DNA of 64,000 nucleotides from Sedimentitalea arenosa (GTDB taxonomy: Bacteria; Pseudomonadota; Alphaproteobacteria; Rhodobacterales; Rhodobacteraceae). Made by a program: the position numbers and the translations under genes. The DNA is taken from NCBI RefSeq assembly GCF_016428585.1, contig NZ_JAELVR010000009.1:1-64000 (forward strand). Reading direction: 5' to 3'. Every line of letters begins with the position of its first letter. Position 1 is the first letter of the stretch. The notes under the pieces were generated by a model. The model was given only the letters and a program-made list of their open reading frames with translations. It was not told the DNA's origin and did not search any database. This document shows positions 52,244 to 62,037 of this stretch, piece after piece.

Positions 52244-54121
52244 ATGGATACGCGGCTGATGAAGCACTACGAGAACGAACTCGTCTATCTCCGCGACATG
52301 GGGGCGGAGTTCGCCGCCGCTTATCCGAAGGTCGCCAGCCGCTTGGGAATGGAGGGGATCGAGGTGCTCGATCCCTATGTCGAACGGTTGATCGAGGGCG
52401 TGGCGTTCCTGTCGGCCCGCGTGCAGCTCGAACTCGAGCTGCAGTATCCGTCCTTCACCAGCAACCTGCTGGAAATCGTCTATCCGCACTACCTCGCTCC
52501 GACGCCCTCGATGATGATCGCGGCGTTCGAACCCGATGTCGGCAACTCGGCGGTCAAGGGCGGCTATACGCTCCCGCGCCACACCTCGCTCCGAAGCCGC
52601 CAGATGGAGGGCGAGCACAATCCCTGCGAATTCCGGACAGCGGCCGATTTGACCCTTTGGCCGATCGAGATCGCCGAGGCCGAGTATGTCGACGGACGCG
52701 GCGAGCTGGTGGCCGCAGGCGTCGCCGGCCAGACCGCGGCCCGTGCCGGGGTGCGGTTGCGGCTGCGGCGCACCGATGGCGAGCCGATCTCGGCGCTGCC
52801 GATGGAAAAGGTAACGCTCTACCTCAACAACGCGGGCGGCAACAGCTGGGCGCTGCTGGAGCTGCTCAGCACCCAGTCGATCGGTCTCTGCGGGCGATCG
52901 ACGGATCGGCGCGCCGACTGGGCCGAGCCCTTGCCCGCGGGCGAGGTCGTGCAGCGGGGCTTTGACCGGGATGAGGCACTGCTGCCGACGCCACGCCAGT
53001 CCTTCGACGGCTACAGGCTGCTGCAGGAATACTTCGCAATGCCCGAACGGTTCCTGTTCGTGGAATTGCGTGGGCTCGCGCCGGCGCTGAAGCGGGCGAG
53101 CGGTTCGGATGTCGACATCTATATTCTGCTGGCGGATGGTCGGCGCGACATCGCATCGACCGTCGTCCCGGATGCCTTCACGCCGAACGCGGTTCCGGCC
53201 GTGAACCTGTTTCACAAGCGCTGTGACCGGGTTCTGATCAGCGGGCGCGAGGCGGAGCAGCATGTGGTTCCCAGCCGAACGGCGCCAATGGATTTCGAGG
53301 TCCACAGCCTCGAAAGCGTGGTCGGGATCAGCGGATCGGGGGCCGAGGACGTGGTGTTCCGCCCGTTCTACTCGGCAAGCGACCTGACCGCGGCGGGGGA
53401 AACGCACCCGGCCTACTACACGGTCAGCCGTCGCATGCGGCAGCGCTCCGAAAAGGAGCGTCTGCGCGGCGTGCGCACGTCCTACCTGGGTTCCGAGGTC
53501 TACCTCACCCTGGTGGACCGGGCGCAGGCGCCGTATGCTGCCGACCTCGATCAACTCGCGGTGCAGGCGCTCTGTTCGAACCGCGATCTGCCGATGCTCC
53601 TGGCGACCGGCGACGCCAACGTGTTCAGCATCCCCAAGGGCGGACCGGTCAAGTCGATCCGCCTGCCGGTCTCGCCGACCCGGCCGCATCCGACGCTGGC
53701 GCAGGGCGATACCGCGTGGCGGCTGATCAGCCATCTCAGCCTCAACTACCTGTCGATCGCCGAGTCCGGCGCGGGCGAACCCGCGGCCGCGCTGCGCGAA
53801 CTGGTCGGGCTTTACGCGCCGTTGGGTGATCGAGTGACCGAGAAGCAGCTCGAAGGGATCGAGTCAGTGAGCAGCCGGCCCATCGTGCGGCGGATGAGCG
53901 ATGACATCCTGTCGACCGCCGTGCGCGGCATCGAAGTGACCATCGGATTTGACGAAAGCTTTTTCGAAGGCAGCAGCGCCTACGTGCTGGGGGCGGTGCT
54001 TGAACGCTTCATGCGCCGCTATGCCTCCATCAACAGTTTTACGGAAACCGTTCTGAAAACGCAGAATCGCGGGGAAATTGCCAGATGGCGACCGGAGACC
54101 GGTCTCGGCCGGACGATTTGA
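52244..54121 (+). CDS. tssF: T6SS baseplate protein TssF (VasA)
   Basis: A 625-residue baseplate wedge protein. The N-terminus MDTRLMKHYENELVYLRDMG and the segment FAAAYPKVASRLGMEGIEV are typical of TssF, as is ARVQLELELQYPSFTSNLLE. Length is normal. Its last 37 bases overlap the start of tssG in a different frame, a common arrangement that keeps the two subunits in a fixed ratio. Confidence 0.93.
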   Translation: MDTRLMKHYENELVYLRDMGAEFAAAYPKVASRLGMEGIEVLDPYVERLIEGVAFLSARVQLELELQYPSFTSNLLEIVYPHYLAPTPSMMIAAFEPDVGNSAVKGGYTLPRHTSLRSRQMEGEHNPCEFRTAADLTLWPIEIAEAEYVDGRGELVAAGVAGQTAARAGVRLRLRRTDGEPISALPMEKVTLYLNNAGGNSWALLELLSTQSIGLCGRSTDRRADWAEPLPAGEVVQRGFDRDEALLPTPRQSFDGYRLLQEYFAMPERFLFVELRGLAPALKRASGSDVDIYILLADGRRDIASTVVPDAFTPNAVPAVNLFHKRCDRVLISGREAEQHVVPSRTAPMDFEVHSLESVVGISGSGAEDVVFRPFYSASDLTAAGETHPAYYTVSRRMRQRSEKERLRGVRTSYLGSEVYLTLVDRAQAPYAADLDQLAVQALCSNRDLPMLLATGDANVFSIPKGGPVKSIRLPVSPTRPHPTLAQGDTAWRLISHLSLNYLSIAESGAGEPAAALRELVGLYAPLGDRVTEKQLEGIESVSSRPIVRRMSDDILSTAVRGIEVTIGFDESFFEGSSAYVLGAVLERFMRRYASINSFTETVLKTQNRGEIARWRPETGLGRTI

Positions 54122-55137
54122 GCCATTTTGAAAGGCTGTCGGCGGAGCCTGAGAAACATCATGTTTTTCAGGCGCTTCGGGTGATCGAAGCGGTCTATTC
54201 CGATGCGCCGCGTCTGGGTGAAAGCCGCCGCCCGCGCGAGGACAAGGTGCGACTGGGGCAGGAGGCTGAACTGGTCTTCGCACCCTCCACCATCGCGGCG
54301 TTCAAGCCGCCCTCGAACGGCAAACCCGCGCGGCTCGTCAACCGCTTCTTCGGCCTGTTCGGGCCCAACGGACCATTGCCGCTCCACATGACGGAATACG
54401 CGCGCGACAGGGTGCGTAACCACCGCGATCCGACGATCATCGCCTTCGCGGACATGATCACGCACCGGATGATGAGCTTGCTCTATCGCGCGTGGACGAC
54501 GGGACAGCCGGCGCCCAGCTTCGACCGCACCGATGATCCGATGGCGCGCAAAGTGGCGGCGCTCTCGGGCTATCACGGCACGCACCTGCGTGATCGCGAC
54601 GCTATGCCGGACCTGGCCAAGTTGCATTTCACCGGCCATCTCGCCCGGGGCGCGCGCTCGCCCGAAGGGCTGGTCGCGATCCTGTCGGCCTTCTTCGATG
54701 TGCCGGTGCGGCTGCAGCAGTTCGTCGGCAGCTGGCTGGACCTCGAACCGGGCGACCGCTGGCAACTTGGCGCCGGCGGCACATTGGGACGCAGCACCAG
54801 CATCGGCAGCCGGGTCTGGTCTCGGGCGGCCAAGTTCCGCCTGCGGATCGGCCCCTTGCCGATGGCCGATTACGAGCGGCTGCTGCCGGGCGGCGACTCG
54901 CTGGCCCGGCTTCAGGCCATTGTGCGCAATTATGTCGGCGACAGTCTCGACTGGGATGTGAACCTCGTCCTCAAGGGTGATGACGTTCCACGCGCCTGCC
55001 TCGGCACGACGACCCGGCTCGGTCATACCAGTTGGGTGCGCTCACGCTCCGACGCCGACGAGACCCGCCCGGACGCCGCGGATCTCTATCTCTACCCACA
55101 GATTGCCACGACGCCGGACACGCGGCGAACGCATTGA
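54085..55137 (+). CDS. tssG: T6SS baseplate protein TssG (VasB)
   Basis: A 350-residue protein with the TssG landmarks HVFQALRVIEAVYSDAPRLG, LVNRFFGLFGPNGPLPLHMT and YARDRVRNHRDPTIIAFADM. It binds TssF and TssE in the wedge. The C-terminus ends DTRRTH, 16 bases before tssH, for which AAGGA is present. Confidence 0.92.
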   Translation: MATGDRSRPDDLSHFERLSAEPEKHHVFQALRVIEAVYSDAPRLGESRRPREDKVRLGQEAELVFAPSTIAAFKPPSNGKPARLVNRFFGLFGPNGPLPLHMTEYARDRVRNHRDPTIIAFADMITHRMMSLLYRAWTTGQPAPSFDRTDDPMARKVAALSGYHGTHLRDRDAMPDLAKLHFTGHLARGARSPEGLVAILSAFFDVPVRLQQFVGSWLDLEPGDRWQLGAGGTLGRSTSIGSRVWSRAAKFRLRIGPLPMADYERLLPGGDSLARLQAIVRNYVGDSLDWDVNLVLKGDDVPRACLGTTTRLGHTSWVRSRSDADETRPDAADLYLYPQIATTPDTRRTH

Positions 55138-55153
55138 TACGGAAGGATAATAC

Positions 55154-57856
55154 ATGAGTGAGATCAGTCGCGTAGCCCTCTTCGGAAAGCTGAACAAGCT
55201 CGGTTACCAGGCCGTCGAAAGCGCCACCGTCTTCTGCAAGATGCGCGGCAATCCCTATGTCGAAGTGGTGCACTGGATGCACCAGATCCTGCAGGGGCAG
55301 GACAGCGACCTGCACCGCATTGTCGACCATTTCGACCTCGATGCGGGCAAGATCGCCGCCGAGATGACCCGTGCGCTCGATGCCTTGCCGCGCGGAGCCA
55401 GCGCGATCTCCGACCTGTCCGATCACTTGATGGATGCGATGGAGCGGGGCTGGGTCTGGGGCTCCCTGCTGTTCAGTTCGAGCCAGGTGCGCACCGGGCA
55501 CCTGCTGTTGGGGATGCTGAAGACGCCGGCCTTGCGCAACATCCTCGCGTCGATCTCGCCCGAGCTGGCCCGCATCAAGCCCGATGAACTGGCCGATCAG
55601 TTCGCCAATGCCACCGCCGGATCGCCGGAAGAAACGCTGCGCCCGCAGGATGGCAGCCAGACCGGCGGCGGTGCCGAACCGGGCGAAGCCAGTGGCGCGC
55701 GTGCGGCACAACTGGGCGGGACCGAGGCGCTGGACCAGTTCTGCACCGACCTGACCGAACAAGCCCGGAATGGCGAAATCGACCCTATCGTGGGCCGCGA
55801 CGAGGAGATCCGCCAGATCGTCGACGTGCTGATGCGGCGGCGCCAGAACAACCCGATCCTGACCGGCGAGGCCGGGGTCGGAAAAACCGCAGTGGTCGAA
55901 GGGTTCGCGCTGCGTATCGCGCGCGGCGACGTGCCTCCGGCGCTTCAGAACGTGCGCCTGCTGACGCTGGACGTCGGGCTGTTGCAGGCCGGAGCCAGCA
56001 TGAAGGGCGAGTTCGAGAACCGCCTGCGCCAGGTCATCGACGAGGTACAGGCCAGTCCGACGCCCATCGTCATGTTCGTCGATGAAACGCACACGCTGGT
56101 CGGTGCAGGCGGCGCGGCCGGAACCGGTGACGCTGCCAACCTGCTGAAGCCCGCGCTGGCTCGCGGCACCCTGCGCACCATCGGCGCGACCACCTGGGCC
56201 GAATACAAGAAATACATCGAAAAGGACCCGGCCCTGACCCGGCGGTTCCAGGTCGTGCAGGTTGACGAGCCCGGGATCGACAAGGCGATCCTTATGATGC
56301 GTGGCATCGCCTCGATGCTGGAAAAACACCACCGCGTGCAGGTGCTGGATGAAGGCATCGAAGCCGCCGTGCAGCTTTCGGCCCGCTATATCCCGGCGCG
56401 GCAATTGCCGGACAAGTCGGTCAGCCTGCTCGACACCGCCTGTGCCCGCGTCGCCGTCAGCCAGCACGCTGTGCCGGCCGAGGTCGATGACAGTCGCCGC
56501 CGGATCGAGGCGCTCTCCACCGAGCTTGAGATCATCGGGCGCGACGAAACCGCCGGCTATGACGTCGGAGACCGTCGCGAGGCGGTATCTGCGGCCAAGA
56601 CCGCCGAGGAGACGCGTCTCGCAGAGTTGGAATCCCGTTGGGACGCCGAAAAGGCCGTGGTGCAGGGCATTCTCGACCTGCGCGCCAAGTTGCGCGAAGG
56701 CGGTGCGCCGGTCGAGGCGGAACCGGGCAGCGAGGGGGCCGAGGCCAGCCCCTTGTCCGACGAGGACCGCGCGCAGCTGCTGGCCGACCTGAAGGCCAAG
56801 AACGCCGAACTGATCGAGTTGCAGAGTGAAACCCCCCTGATCCTGCCTATCGTGGACCATCAGGCCGTCGCCAGTGTCGTCGGTGACTGGACCGGTATCC
56901 CGGTCGGGCGCATGGTCAAGGACGAGATCGACACGATCCTGCATCTCGAAGATCACCTCGCCAAGCGGGTGATCGGGCAGGATCACGCGATGAAGATGAT
57001 CGCCAAGCGGATCCAGACCAGCCGCGCGGGGCTCGACAACCCTTCCAAGCCCATCGGGGTCTTCCTGCTGGCCGGCACCAGCGGCGTCGGCAAGACCGAA
57101 ACCGCGCTGGCGCTGGCCGAGGTGCTCTATGGCGGCGAGCAGAACGTCATCACCATCAATATGAGCGAATACCAGGAAGCGCATACCGTCAGCAGCCTGA
57201 AAGGCGCACCGCCGGGTTACGTGGGCTATGGCGAGGGCGGCGTTCTGACCGAGGCGGTGCGGCGCAAGCCCTATTCCGTCGTGCTGCTGGACGAGGTCGA
57301 AAAGGCCCATCCGGACGTGCACGAGATTTTCTTTCAGGTCTTCGACAAGGGCGTGATGGAAGATGGCGAAGGCCGGGTGATCGACTTCAAGAACACATTG
57401 ATCCTGCTGACCTCGAACGCGGGCAGCGACCTGATCATGGATCTTTGCTCCGATCCCGATCTGCTGCCGGAACCCGAAGGCATCGCCAAGGCTTTGCGCG
57501 ATCCGCTCTTGAAGATTTTCCCGGCCGCGCTGCTTGGCCGGTTGGTCACGATTCCGTATTATCCGCTCAGCCCGGAGATGATCGCCGAGATCACCAAGCT
57601 TCAGCTGGGACGAATCAAAAAGCGCGTCGAAGCCAGCCACGGCGTGCCGTTCGAATACTCGCAGGCCGTCGTGGACGCGATCGTCGAGCGCTGCCAGGAG
57701 CTCGAAAGCGGTGGGCGGATGATCGACGCCATCGTCACCAATACGATGCTGCCCGACATTTCCGCTGAGTTCCTGCGTCGGATGATGGAAGGGCGCGAGG
57801 TGTCGCGGGTGGCCATCGAGTCCGATGGCAAGGCATTCACCTATGCGTTCGACTGA
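55154..57856 (+). CDS. tssH: T6SS AAA+ ATPase TssH (ClpV)
   Basis: A 900-residue ClpB-like unfoldase that disassembles contracted sheaths. The N domain (about 1-160) is followed by two AAA+ modules: Walker A in [14 protein letters not shown] near residue 240 with [13 protein letters not shown], and [18 protein letters not shown] near residue 641 with [18 protein letters not shown]. The middle domain between the modules is present. The N domain and the T6SS operon distinguish it from ClpB. The sodium channel gene begins 39 bases later. Confidence 0.95.
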   Translation: MSEISRVALFGKLNKLGYQAVESATVFCKMRGNPYVEVVHWMHQILQGQDSDLHRIVDHFDLDAGKIAAEMTRALDALPRGASAISDLSDHLMDAMERGWVWGSLLFSSSQVRTGHLLLGMLKTPALRNILASISPELARIKPDELADQFANATAGSPEETLRPQDGSQTGGGAEPGEASGARAAQLGGTEALDQFCTDLTEQARNGEIDPIVGRDEEIRQIVDVLMRRRQNNPILTGEAGVGKTAVVEGFALRIARGDVPPALQNVRLLTLDVGLLQAGASMKGEFENRLRQVIDEVQASPTPIVMFVDETHTLVGAGGAAGTGDAANLLKPALARGTLRTIGATTWAEYKKYIEKDPALTRRFQVVQVDEPGIDKAILMMRGIASMLEKHHRVQVLDEGIEAAVQLSARYIPARQLPDKSVSLLDTACARVAVSQHAVPAEVDDSRRRIEALSTELEIIGRDETAGYDVGDRREAVSAAKTAEETRLAELESRWDAEKAVVQGILDLRAKLREGGAPVEAEPGSEGAEASPLSDEDRAQLLADLKAKNAELIELQSETPLILPIVDHQAVASVVGDWTGIPVGRMVKDEIDTILHLEDHLAKRVIGQDHAMKMIAKRIQTSRAGLDNPSKPIGVFLLAGTSGVGKTETALALAEVLYGGEQNVITINMSEYQEAHTVSSLKGAPPGYVGYGEGGVLTEAVRRKPYSVVLLDEVEKAHPDVHEIFFQVFDKGVMEDGEGRVIDFKNTLILLTSNAGSDLIMDLCSDPDLLPEPEGIAKALRDPLLKIFPAALLGRLVTIPYYPLSPEMIAEITKLQLGRIKKRVEASHGVPFEYSQAVVDAIVERCQELESGGRMIDAIVTNTMLPDISAEFLRRMMEGREVSRVAIESDGKAFTYAFD

Positions 57857-57895
57857 ACAACGGCGCTGAACGGACAGGACACAGGAGACGACCAC

Positions 57896-58750
57896 GTGGA
57901 GACGACCCCCGATACCAGCCAAATGACATTGCGCGAAAAGGCGCGGGAGTTCGTCGAACGCGACCGCGTCAAGAACATCATCCTCGCGATCATCATCTTC
58001 AACGCGATCACGCTTGGTATGTCCACGTCCGACACGATCACGGCGCAGATCGGGCCGGCGCTCAAGGTGATCGACAAGGTGGTTCTGGGGATATTCGTCG
58101 CCGAACTGGCGTTGAAGTTCTTCGCCTACGGGCGATCGTTCTTCAACAGTGCCTGGAACATCTTCGACCTGGTCGTCGTCGGCCTCGGCCTGTTGCCCGA
58201 CAAGGGGGGCTTGTCGGCGCTGCGCGGATTGCGTGTGATCCGCGCCATGCGTCTGTTGTCGGTTGTTCCGCAGATGCGCGCCGTGGTTCAGGCGCTGCTG
58301 GACGCGCTGCCCGGGATGGGCGCGGTCATCATCATGCTTTCGATCGTCTATTACGTCTTCGCCGTGATGGCGACACTGATGTACGGGCCCAGTTTCGACG
58401 ACTGGTTCGGAACGCTGGGACGGTCGCTTTATTCGTTGTTCCAGATCATGACGCTCGAAAGCTGGTCGATGGGCATCGTGCGCCCTGTGATGGATGTCTA
58501 TCCCTATGCGTGGGCCTTTTTCGTGCCCTTCATCATCATCACGGCGTTCTCGGTGCTCAACCTGTTCATCGGCCTTCTGGTCAACACCATGCAAGCCGCG
58601 GTCGAGGCGGACGAACATGCCGAGTTCGAAAACCTGCGTGGCCTCGTCAAGAGCGAGACAGACATCGTCGATGCGCGGGTGATAGAGTTGCTCGAGGAAG
58701 TCCGGGCGCTCAGGTCCGAGATCACCGCTCTCAGGGAGGCGGACAAATGA
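57896..58750 (+). CDS. Bacterial voltage-gated sodium channel (BacNav type) inside the T6SS operon
   Basis: A 284-residue six-helix ion channel subunit. The S4 voltage sensor carries arginines at every third position (R110, R113, R116, R119) in LRGLRVIRAMRLLSVVPQMR. The pore filter is TLESWSM (186-192), the same seven residues as in the well-studied channel NavAb. The cytoplasmic tail (about 235-284) is a helical coiled coil, as in tetrameric BacNav proteins. The start is a GTG with AGGAG before it. Its stop overlaps the start of the sheath fusion by four bases (ATGA), so the two are probably co-translated. It is not a known T6SS core component. Confidence 0.9.
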   Translation: METTPDTSQMTLREKAREFVERDRVKNIILAIIIFNAITLGMSTSDTITAQIGPALKVIDKVVLGIFVAELALKFFAYGRSFFNSAWNIFDLVVVGLGLLPDKGGLSALRGLRVIRAMRLLSVVPQMRAVVQALLDALPGMGAVIIMLSIVYYVFAVMATLMYGPSFDDWFGTLGRSLYSLFQIMTLESWSMGIVRPVMDVYPYAWAFFVPFIIITAFSVLNLFIGLLVNTMQAAVEADEHAEFENLRGLVKSETDIVDARVIELLEEVRALRSEITALREADK

Positions 58751-61700
58751 CCGAAGGGTCGCAGAAGTTCATCGCTCGCAATCGTGCGCCGCGCGTACAG
58801 ATCGAATACGACGTCGAACTCTACGGCTCGGAGAAGAAGGTTCAGCTGCCTTTCGTCATGGGCGTGACGTCCGACCTGTCCGGCAAGTCGAAACTGCCGC
58901 AGCCTCAGATTGAAGACCGCCGGTTTCTCGAGATCGACGTGGACAATTTCGATGAGCGGATGAAGGCGATGCAACCTCGTGCAGCCTTCAGCGTGCCCAA
59001 CACCCTGACGGGAGAAGGTGCGCTGTCCGTCGATCTGACCTTTGAGAAGATGGACGATTTCACCCCAGCGGCGATCGCCGCCAGGATCGAACCGCTGCGT
59101 ACGTTGCTTGAAGCGCGCACGCAATTGTCCAACCTCGCGACCTATATAGACGGCAAGGCGGGCGCCGAGGCGTTGATTGAACGCATCCTTGCGGACCCGG
59201 CGCTTCTGGGCGCATTGGCTGGCGGCGCCAAGGGCGTGGACCAATCCGCCGCACTTGAAAGTCTGCGCGCGGCGGAGTTGCCCGAGGAGAAAAGCGAAGA
59301 GGACTCCGCCATACTGGACAGTTTGCGCGCGCAGGCTCCGGCTGAGGTTTCCGAGGCTGACGCGACCGGGGATGTGCTTGCAGGCCTCGCGCAGCAGCGT
59401 CCTGCCGAAGCTGATCCGCCCGATCGTCCGGCCGACGTCTTGAGCGAACTTCGCGCGCGTGGGGATGCTTTGGAGGTTGATGCCGACGCCGGCCTCGATG
59501 ATGCGTTAACCAGTCTGCGAACGGACGCGGCACCGGAAGACACGCAGCTCGACGGCCAGATCGAGGACACGCTTGCCAGTCTTGCAAAGGCACATCCTAT
59601 CGCCGAAGACAGAGGCGCGGATGTCGAAGATGTGCTCGCCAGCCTGCCTGCCGCGTCGCCTGATGAGCCGGCAGCGGAGGATGCGCAATCCGTCCTGTCC
59701 GATCTCGCCGCCGCGACGCCCTCTCCCCCCGAGGTCGAGGATGATCTTCTGGGAAGCCTCGATGCGGAAGACAAGTCCGCGCCGGAACCGGAAAAGTCCG
59801 ATGACCTAGGCGTGTCGGAAAGCGATGAAGCCGGGGCTGTCAGCGTTGACGACGACGCCTTGGACGATCTGATGAGCGATGCGCAGACTCCCGAACCGCA
59901 GGAGGCGGAACCGGAGGGCTTCGACGATCTATTGGCGGATGTCGAGGATCCGGCTGATACCTCTGCGACCCCTGTCGAACCGCAATCTGCCGACACCGAC
60001 GATCTGGACGACCTGCTGGCCGGAATCGATGCGCCGGCGGAGACCGAACCCGAGCCCGCCAAGCTGCAAACTGCGGAACTGGATGATCTGGACGATCTGT
60101 TGGGAGAGATTGAAAACCCGGCCGGCGCGACGTCCGCGCAGCAACCTGTCGAGGCAGACGACCTGAGCGACCTCGACGGCCTGTTGGGCGATGCAGAGCC
60201 AGCGAACGCGCCAATGTCGGAACCGGTCGCGCGGCCTGCCGCGGAAGTGGACGAACCCGCCGTGGACGATGATCTCGGCAATCTTCTGGACGATCTCGAC
60301 ATGCCTGCCGCCGTCACGGCGACCTCGGCGGAAACGACCTTCGCTTTCGGCAGCATGACGGCTGAAAGACCGGGCCGGGAGGCGTTGAACCGCGCCCGGT
60401 TCCGGATCGCGATCCTCGGCGATTTCTCAGGTCGTTCCGCGCGCGGCGAGATGGCCACCGGCAATGCGTTGGCAGGGCGCGCACCGGTGCTGCTCGACCC
60501 CGACACCGTCGAGGAGGTGATCGAAGGCTTCGCGACGCGCCTCACCTTGCCGATCGGCAAGGACGGTACGGCGGTCGAAGTTCCTTTGAACGGGCTCGAC
60601 GACCTGCATCCGGACGAGCTTTTCGACAACATCAGCCTGTTCGCGGACCTCGCCGGCTTGCGCGCCCGGCTGGCCGCGGGGGCAACGGCTGCAAACGCGG
60701 CGCGCGAGTTGCGTGCCTGGGGCGAGGCGCACAGCACTCCGGTCGCGCCGCCGCGCCGCACCTCGGCGGGCAGCTCCGTTCCCGCCGGTCTGAAGCTCAC
60801 CGATTTCCAGCGCTTGATCGGCGATACCCGGCCACAACCGCCCAGATCGGCTCCGATCGACGATCTTTTGGCGCGGATCGTCGGCCCGCATGTGCGCGCT
60901 CTGCCCGATGCGGATGCCGCCGCGATGCAAGCGGCCGTCGATGATGCGCTTTCGTCCGCGATGCGTATGATCCTGCATCACCCCGAATTCCAGTCGGTCG
61001 AAGCACAATGGCGCTCGCTCGATCTGATCGCGCGCAGCATCGAAACCGACGACCGGCTCGAGGTGGTGCTCTACGATGTCTCGGCCGAGGAGATCGCCGC
61101 CGATCTCGCTGCCGCGGGCGACCTGGCCCGGTCCGGCTTCGCGAGGCTCCTGACCGAGGCGCCTCTGGACCCCGAAAACGGTCGGGGCGGTTACTCGGCC
61201 CTGATCGGGCTTTATACATTCGAGGAAACGCCGCCCCATGCGGACCTCCTCGGCCGCATCGCGCGCGTGGCGGCGCATGTCGATGCGCCCTTCCTCGCGG
61301 CCCTGTCCCCTGCCTGCCTCGATACGCCGAAGGAGGACCGCCACCCGCTGGTCGCCACCGCCTGGGACGGGCTGCGCGCGATGCCGGAAGCCGGCCATAT
61401 CGGCCTCGCGACGCCGCGTTTCCTGCTGCGACGGCCCTATGGCGCAAAGAGCGATCCGATCTCGGCGTTCAAGTTCGAAGAATTCACCATGGCCGAAGGT
61501 TTGTCCGGGATGCTCTGGGCGAACCCCGTGGTGCTGGCCGCGATCCTTTTGGCGAAGTCCTATCGCGAGAACGGCGCGAGCATGGGGCTCGGGTCAATCA
61601 TGTCGCTGGGGCAGATGCCGTATCATGTCGTCACGGACCGCCATGGCGATCAGGTCGCGCTGCCCTGCACCGAGCGCAACCTGACGCTCGAGCGGGTCGA

Positions 61701-61986
61701 GAAGGTGATGACGCGCGGCCTGATGCCGGTTGTGTCGATCAAGGGCCGCGACGAGATCCGTCTGGCCTCGTTCCAGTCGCTGGCCGGTGGCCAAATTCTC
61801 GGCCCCTGGTCCGACGTCGCGCCGCCGCCGCCCTCGCCGCCGAAACCCACAGTGGAGCCGACGCCCGAGGATGATCTGGGCCTTGACGACCTTCTGGCAG
61901 GCTTCGACGCCGACGCGGCGCCGACTGCCGGTGCCGATCCTGGCGACGTCGATGCCGAACTGGCCGCCTTGTTGGAGGATTTGTAG
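58747..61986 (+). CDS. TssB - repeat linker - TssB-like - TssC sheath fusion protein
   Basis: A 1079-residue protein. Residues 1-160 are a TssB domain (MTEGSQKFIARNRAPRVQIE), a paralogue of the tssB product. Residues about 165-530 form an acidic linker with some fifteen imperfect repeats centred on VLASL or DDLLAGI. From about 552, FRIAILGDFSGRSARGEM begins a second small-sheath-like domain. From about 705 to 1030 there is a TssC domain (MILHHPEFQSVEAQWRSLDL, TPRFLLRRPYGAKSDPISAF). The TssC part stops near SLAGGQILGPWSD and lacks the last third of normal TssC; an acidic tail with LDDLLAGFDADA replaces it. The ATG at 58747 overlaps the channel stop. It is likely a modified sheath, cap or adaptor; the role is inferred. 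Confidence 0.88.
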   Translation: MTEGSQKFIARNRAPRVQIEYDVELYGSEKKVQLPFVMGVTSDLSGKSKLPQPQIEDRRFLEIDVDNFDERMKAMQPRAAFSVPNTLTGEGALSVDLTFEKMDDFTPAAIAARIEPLRTLLEARTQLSNLATYIDGKAGAEALIERILADPALLGALAGGAKGVDQSAALESLRAAELPEEKSEEDSAILDSLRAQAPAEVSEADATGDVLAGLAQQRPAEADPPDRPADVLSELRARGDALEVDADAGLDDALTSLRTDAAPEDTQLDGQIEDTLASLAKAHPIAEDRGADVEDVLASLPAASPDEPAAEDAQSVLSDLAAATPSPPEVEDDLLGSLDAEDKSAPEPEKSDDLGVSESDEAGAVSVDDDALDDLMSDAQTPEPQEAEPEGFDDLLADVEDPADTSATPVEPQSADTDDLDDLLAGIDAPAETEPEPAKLQTAELDDLDDLLGEIENPAGATSAQQPVEADDLSDLDGLLGDAEPANAPMSEPVARPAAEVDEPAVDDDLGNLLDDLDMPAAVTATSAETTFAFGSMTAERPGREALNRARFRIAILGDFSGRSARGEMATGNALAGRAPVLLDPDTVEEVIEGFATRLTLPIGKDGTAVEVPLNGLDDLHPDELFDNISLFADLAGLRARLAAGATAANAARELRAWGEAHSTPVAPPRRTSAGSSVPAGLKLTDFQRLIGDTRPQPPRSAPIDDLLARIVGPHVRALPDADAAAMQAAVDDALSSAMRMILHHPEFQSVEAQWRSLDLIARSIETDDRLEVVLYDVSAEEIAADLAAAGDLARSGFARLLTEAPLDPENGRGGYSALIGLYTFEETPPHADLLGRIARVAAHVDAPFLAALSPACLDTPKEDRHPLVATAWDGLRAMPEAGHIGLATPRFLLRRPYGAKSDPISAFKFEEFTMAEGLSGMLWANPVVLAAILLAKSYRENGASMGLGSIMSLGQMPYHVVTDRHGDQVALPCTERNLTLERVEKVMTRGLMPVVSIKGRDEIRLASFQSLAGGQILGPWSDVAPPPPSPPKPTVEPTPEDDLGLDDLLAGFDADAAPTAGADPGDVDAELAALLEDL

Positions 61987-62037
61987 AGATGTTCATGGTT
62001 TTTGAAAGCCGTCCAAGTCCGCGGCAAGGGGGATGTC

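Noticed and set aside
54971-58618. A 1215-codon open frame on the minus strand opposite tssG, tssH and the channel gene
   Set aside because: It is antisense to three clear T6SS/channel genes, has a His/Arg/Gln-rich composition typical of shadow frames in GC-rich DNA and shows no domain.
58510-58746. N-terminal extension of the sheath fusion
   Set aside because: Overlaps the sodium channel C-terminus in another frame and is His/Arg-rich; the ATG at 58747 gives the exact TssB N-terminus.
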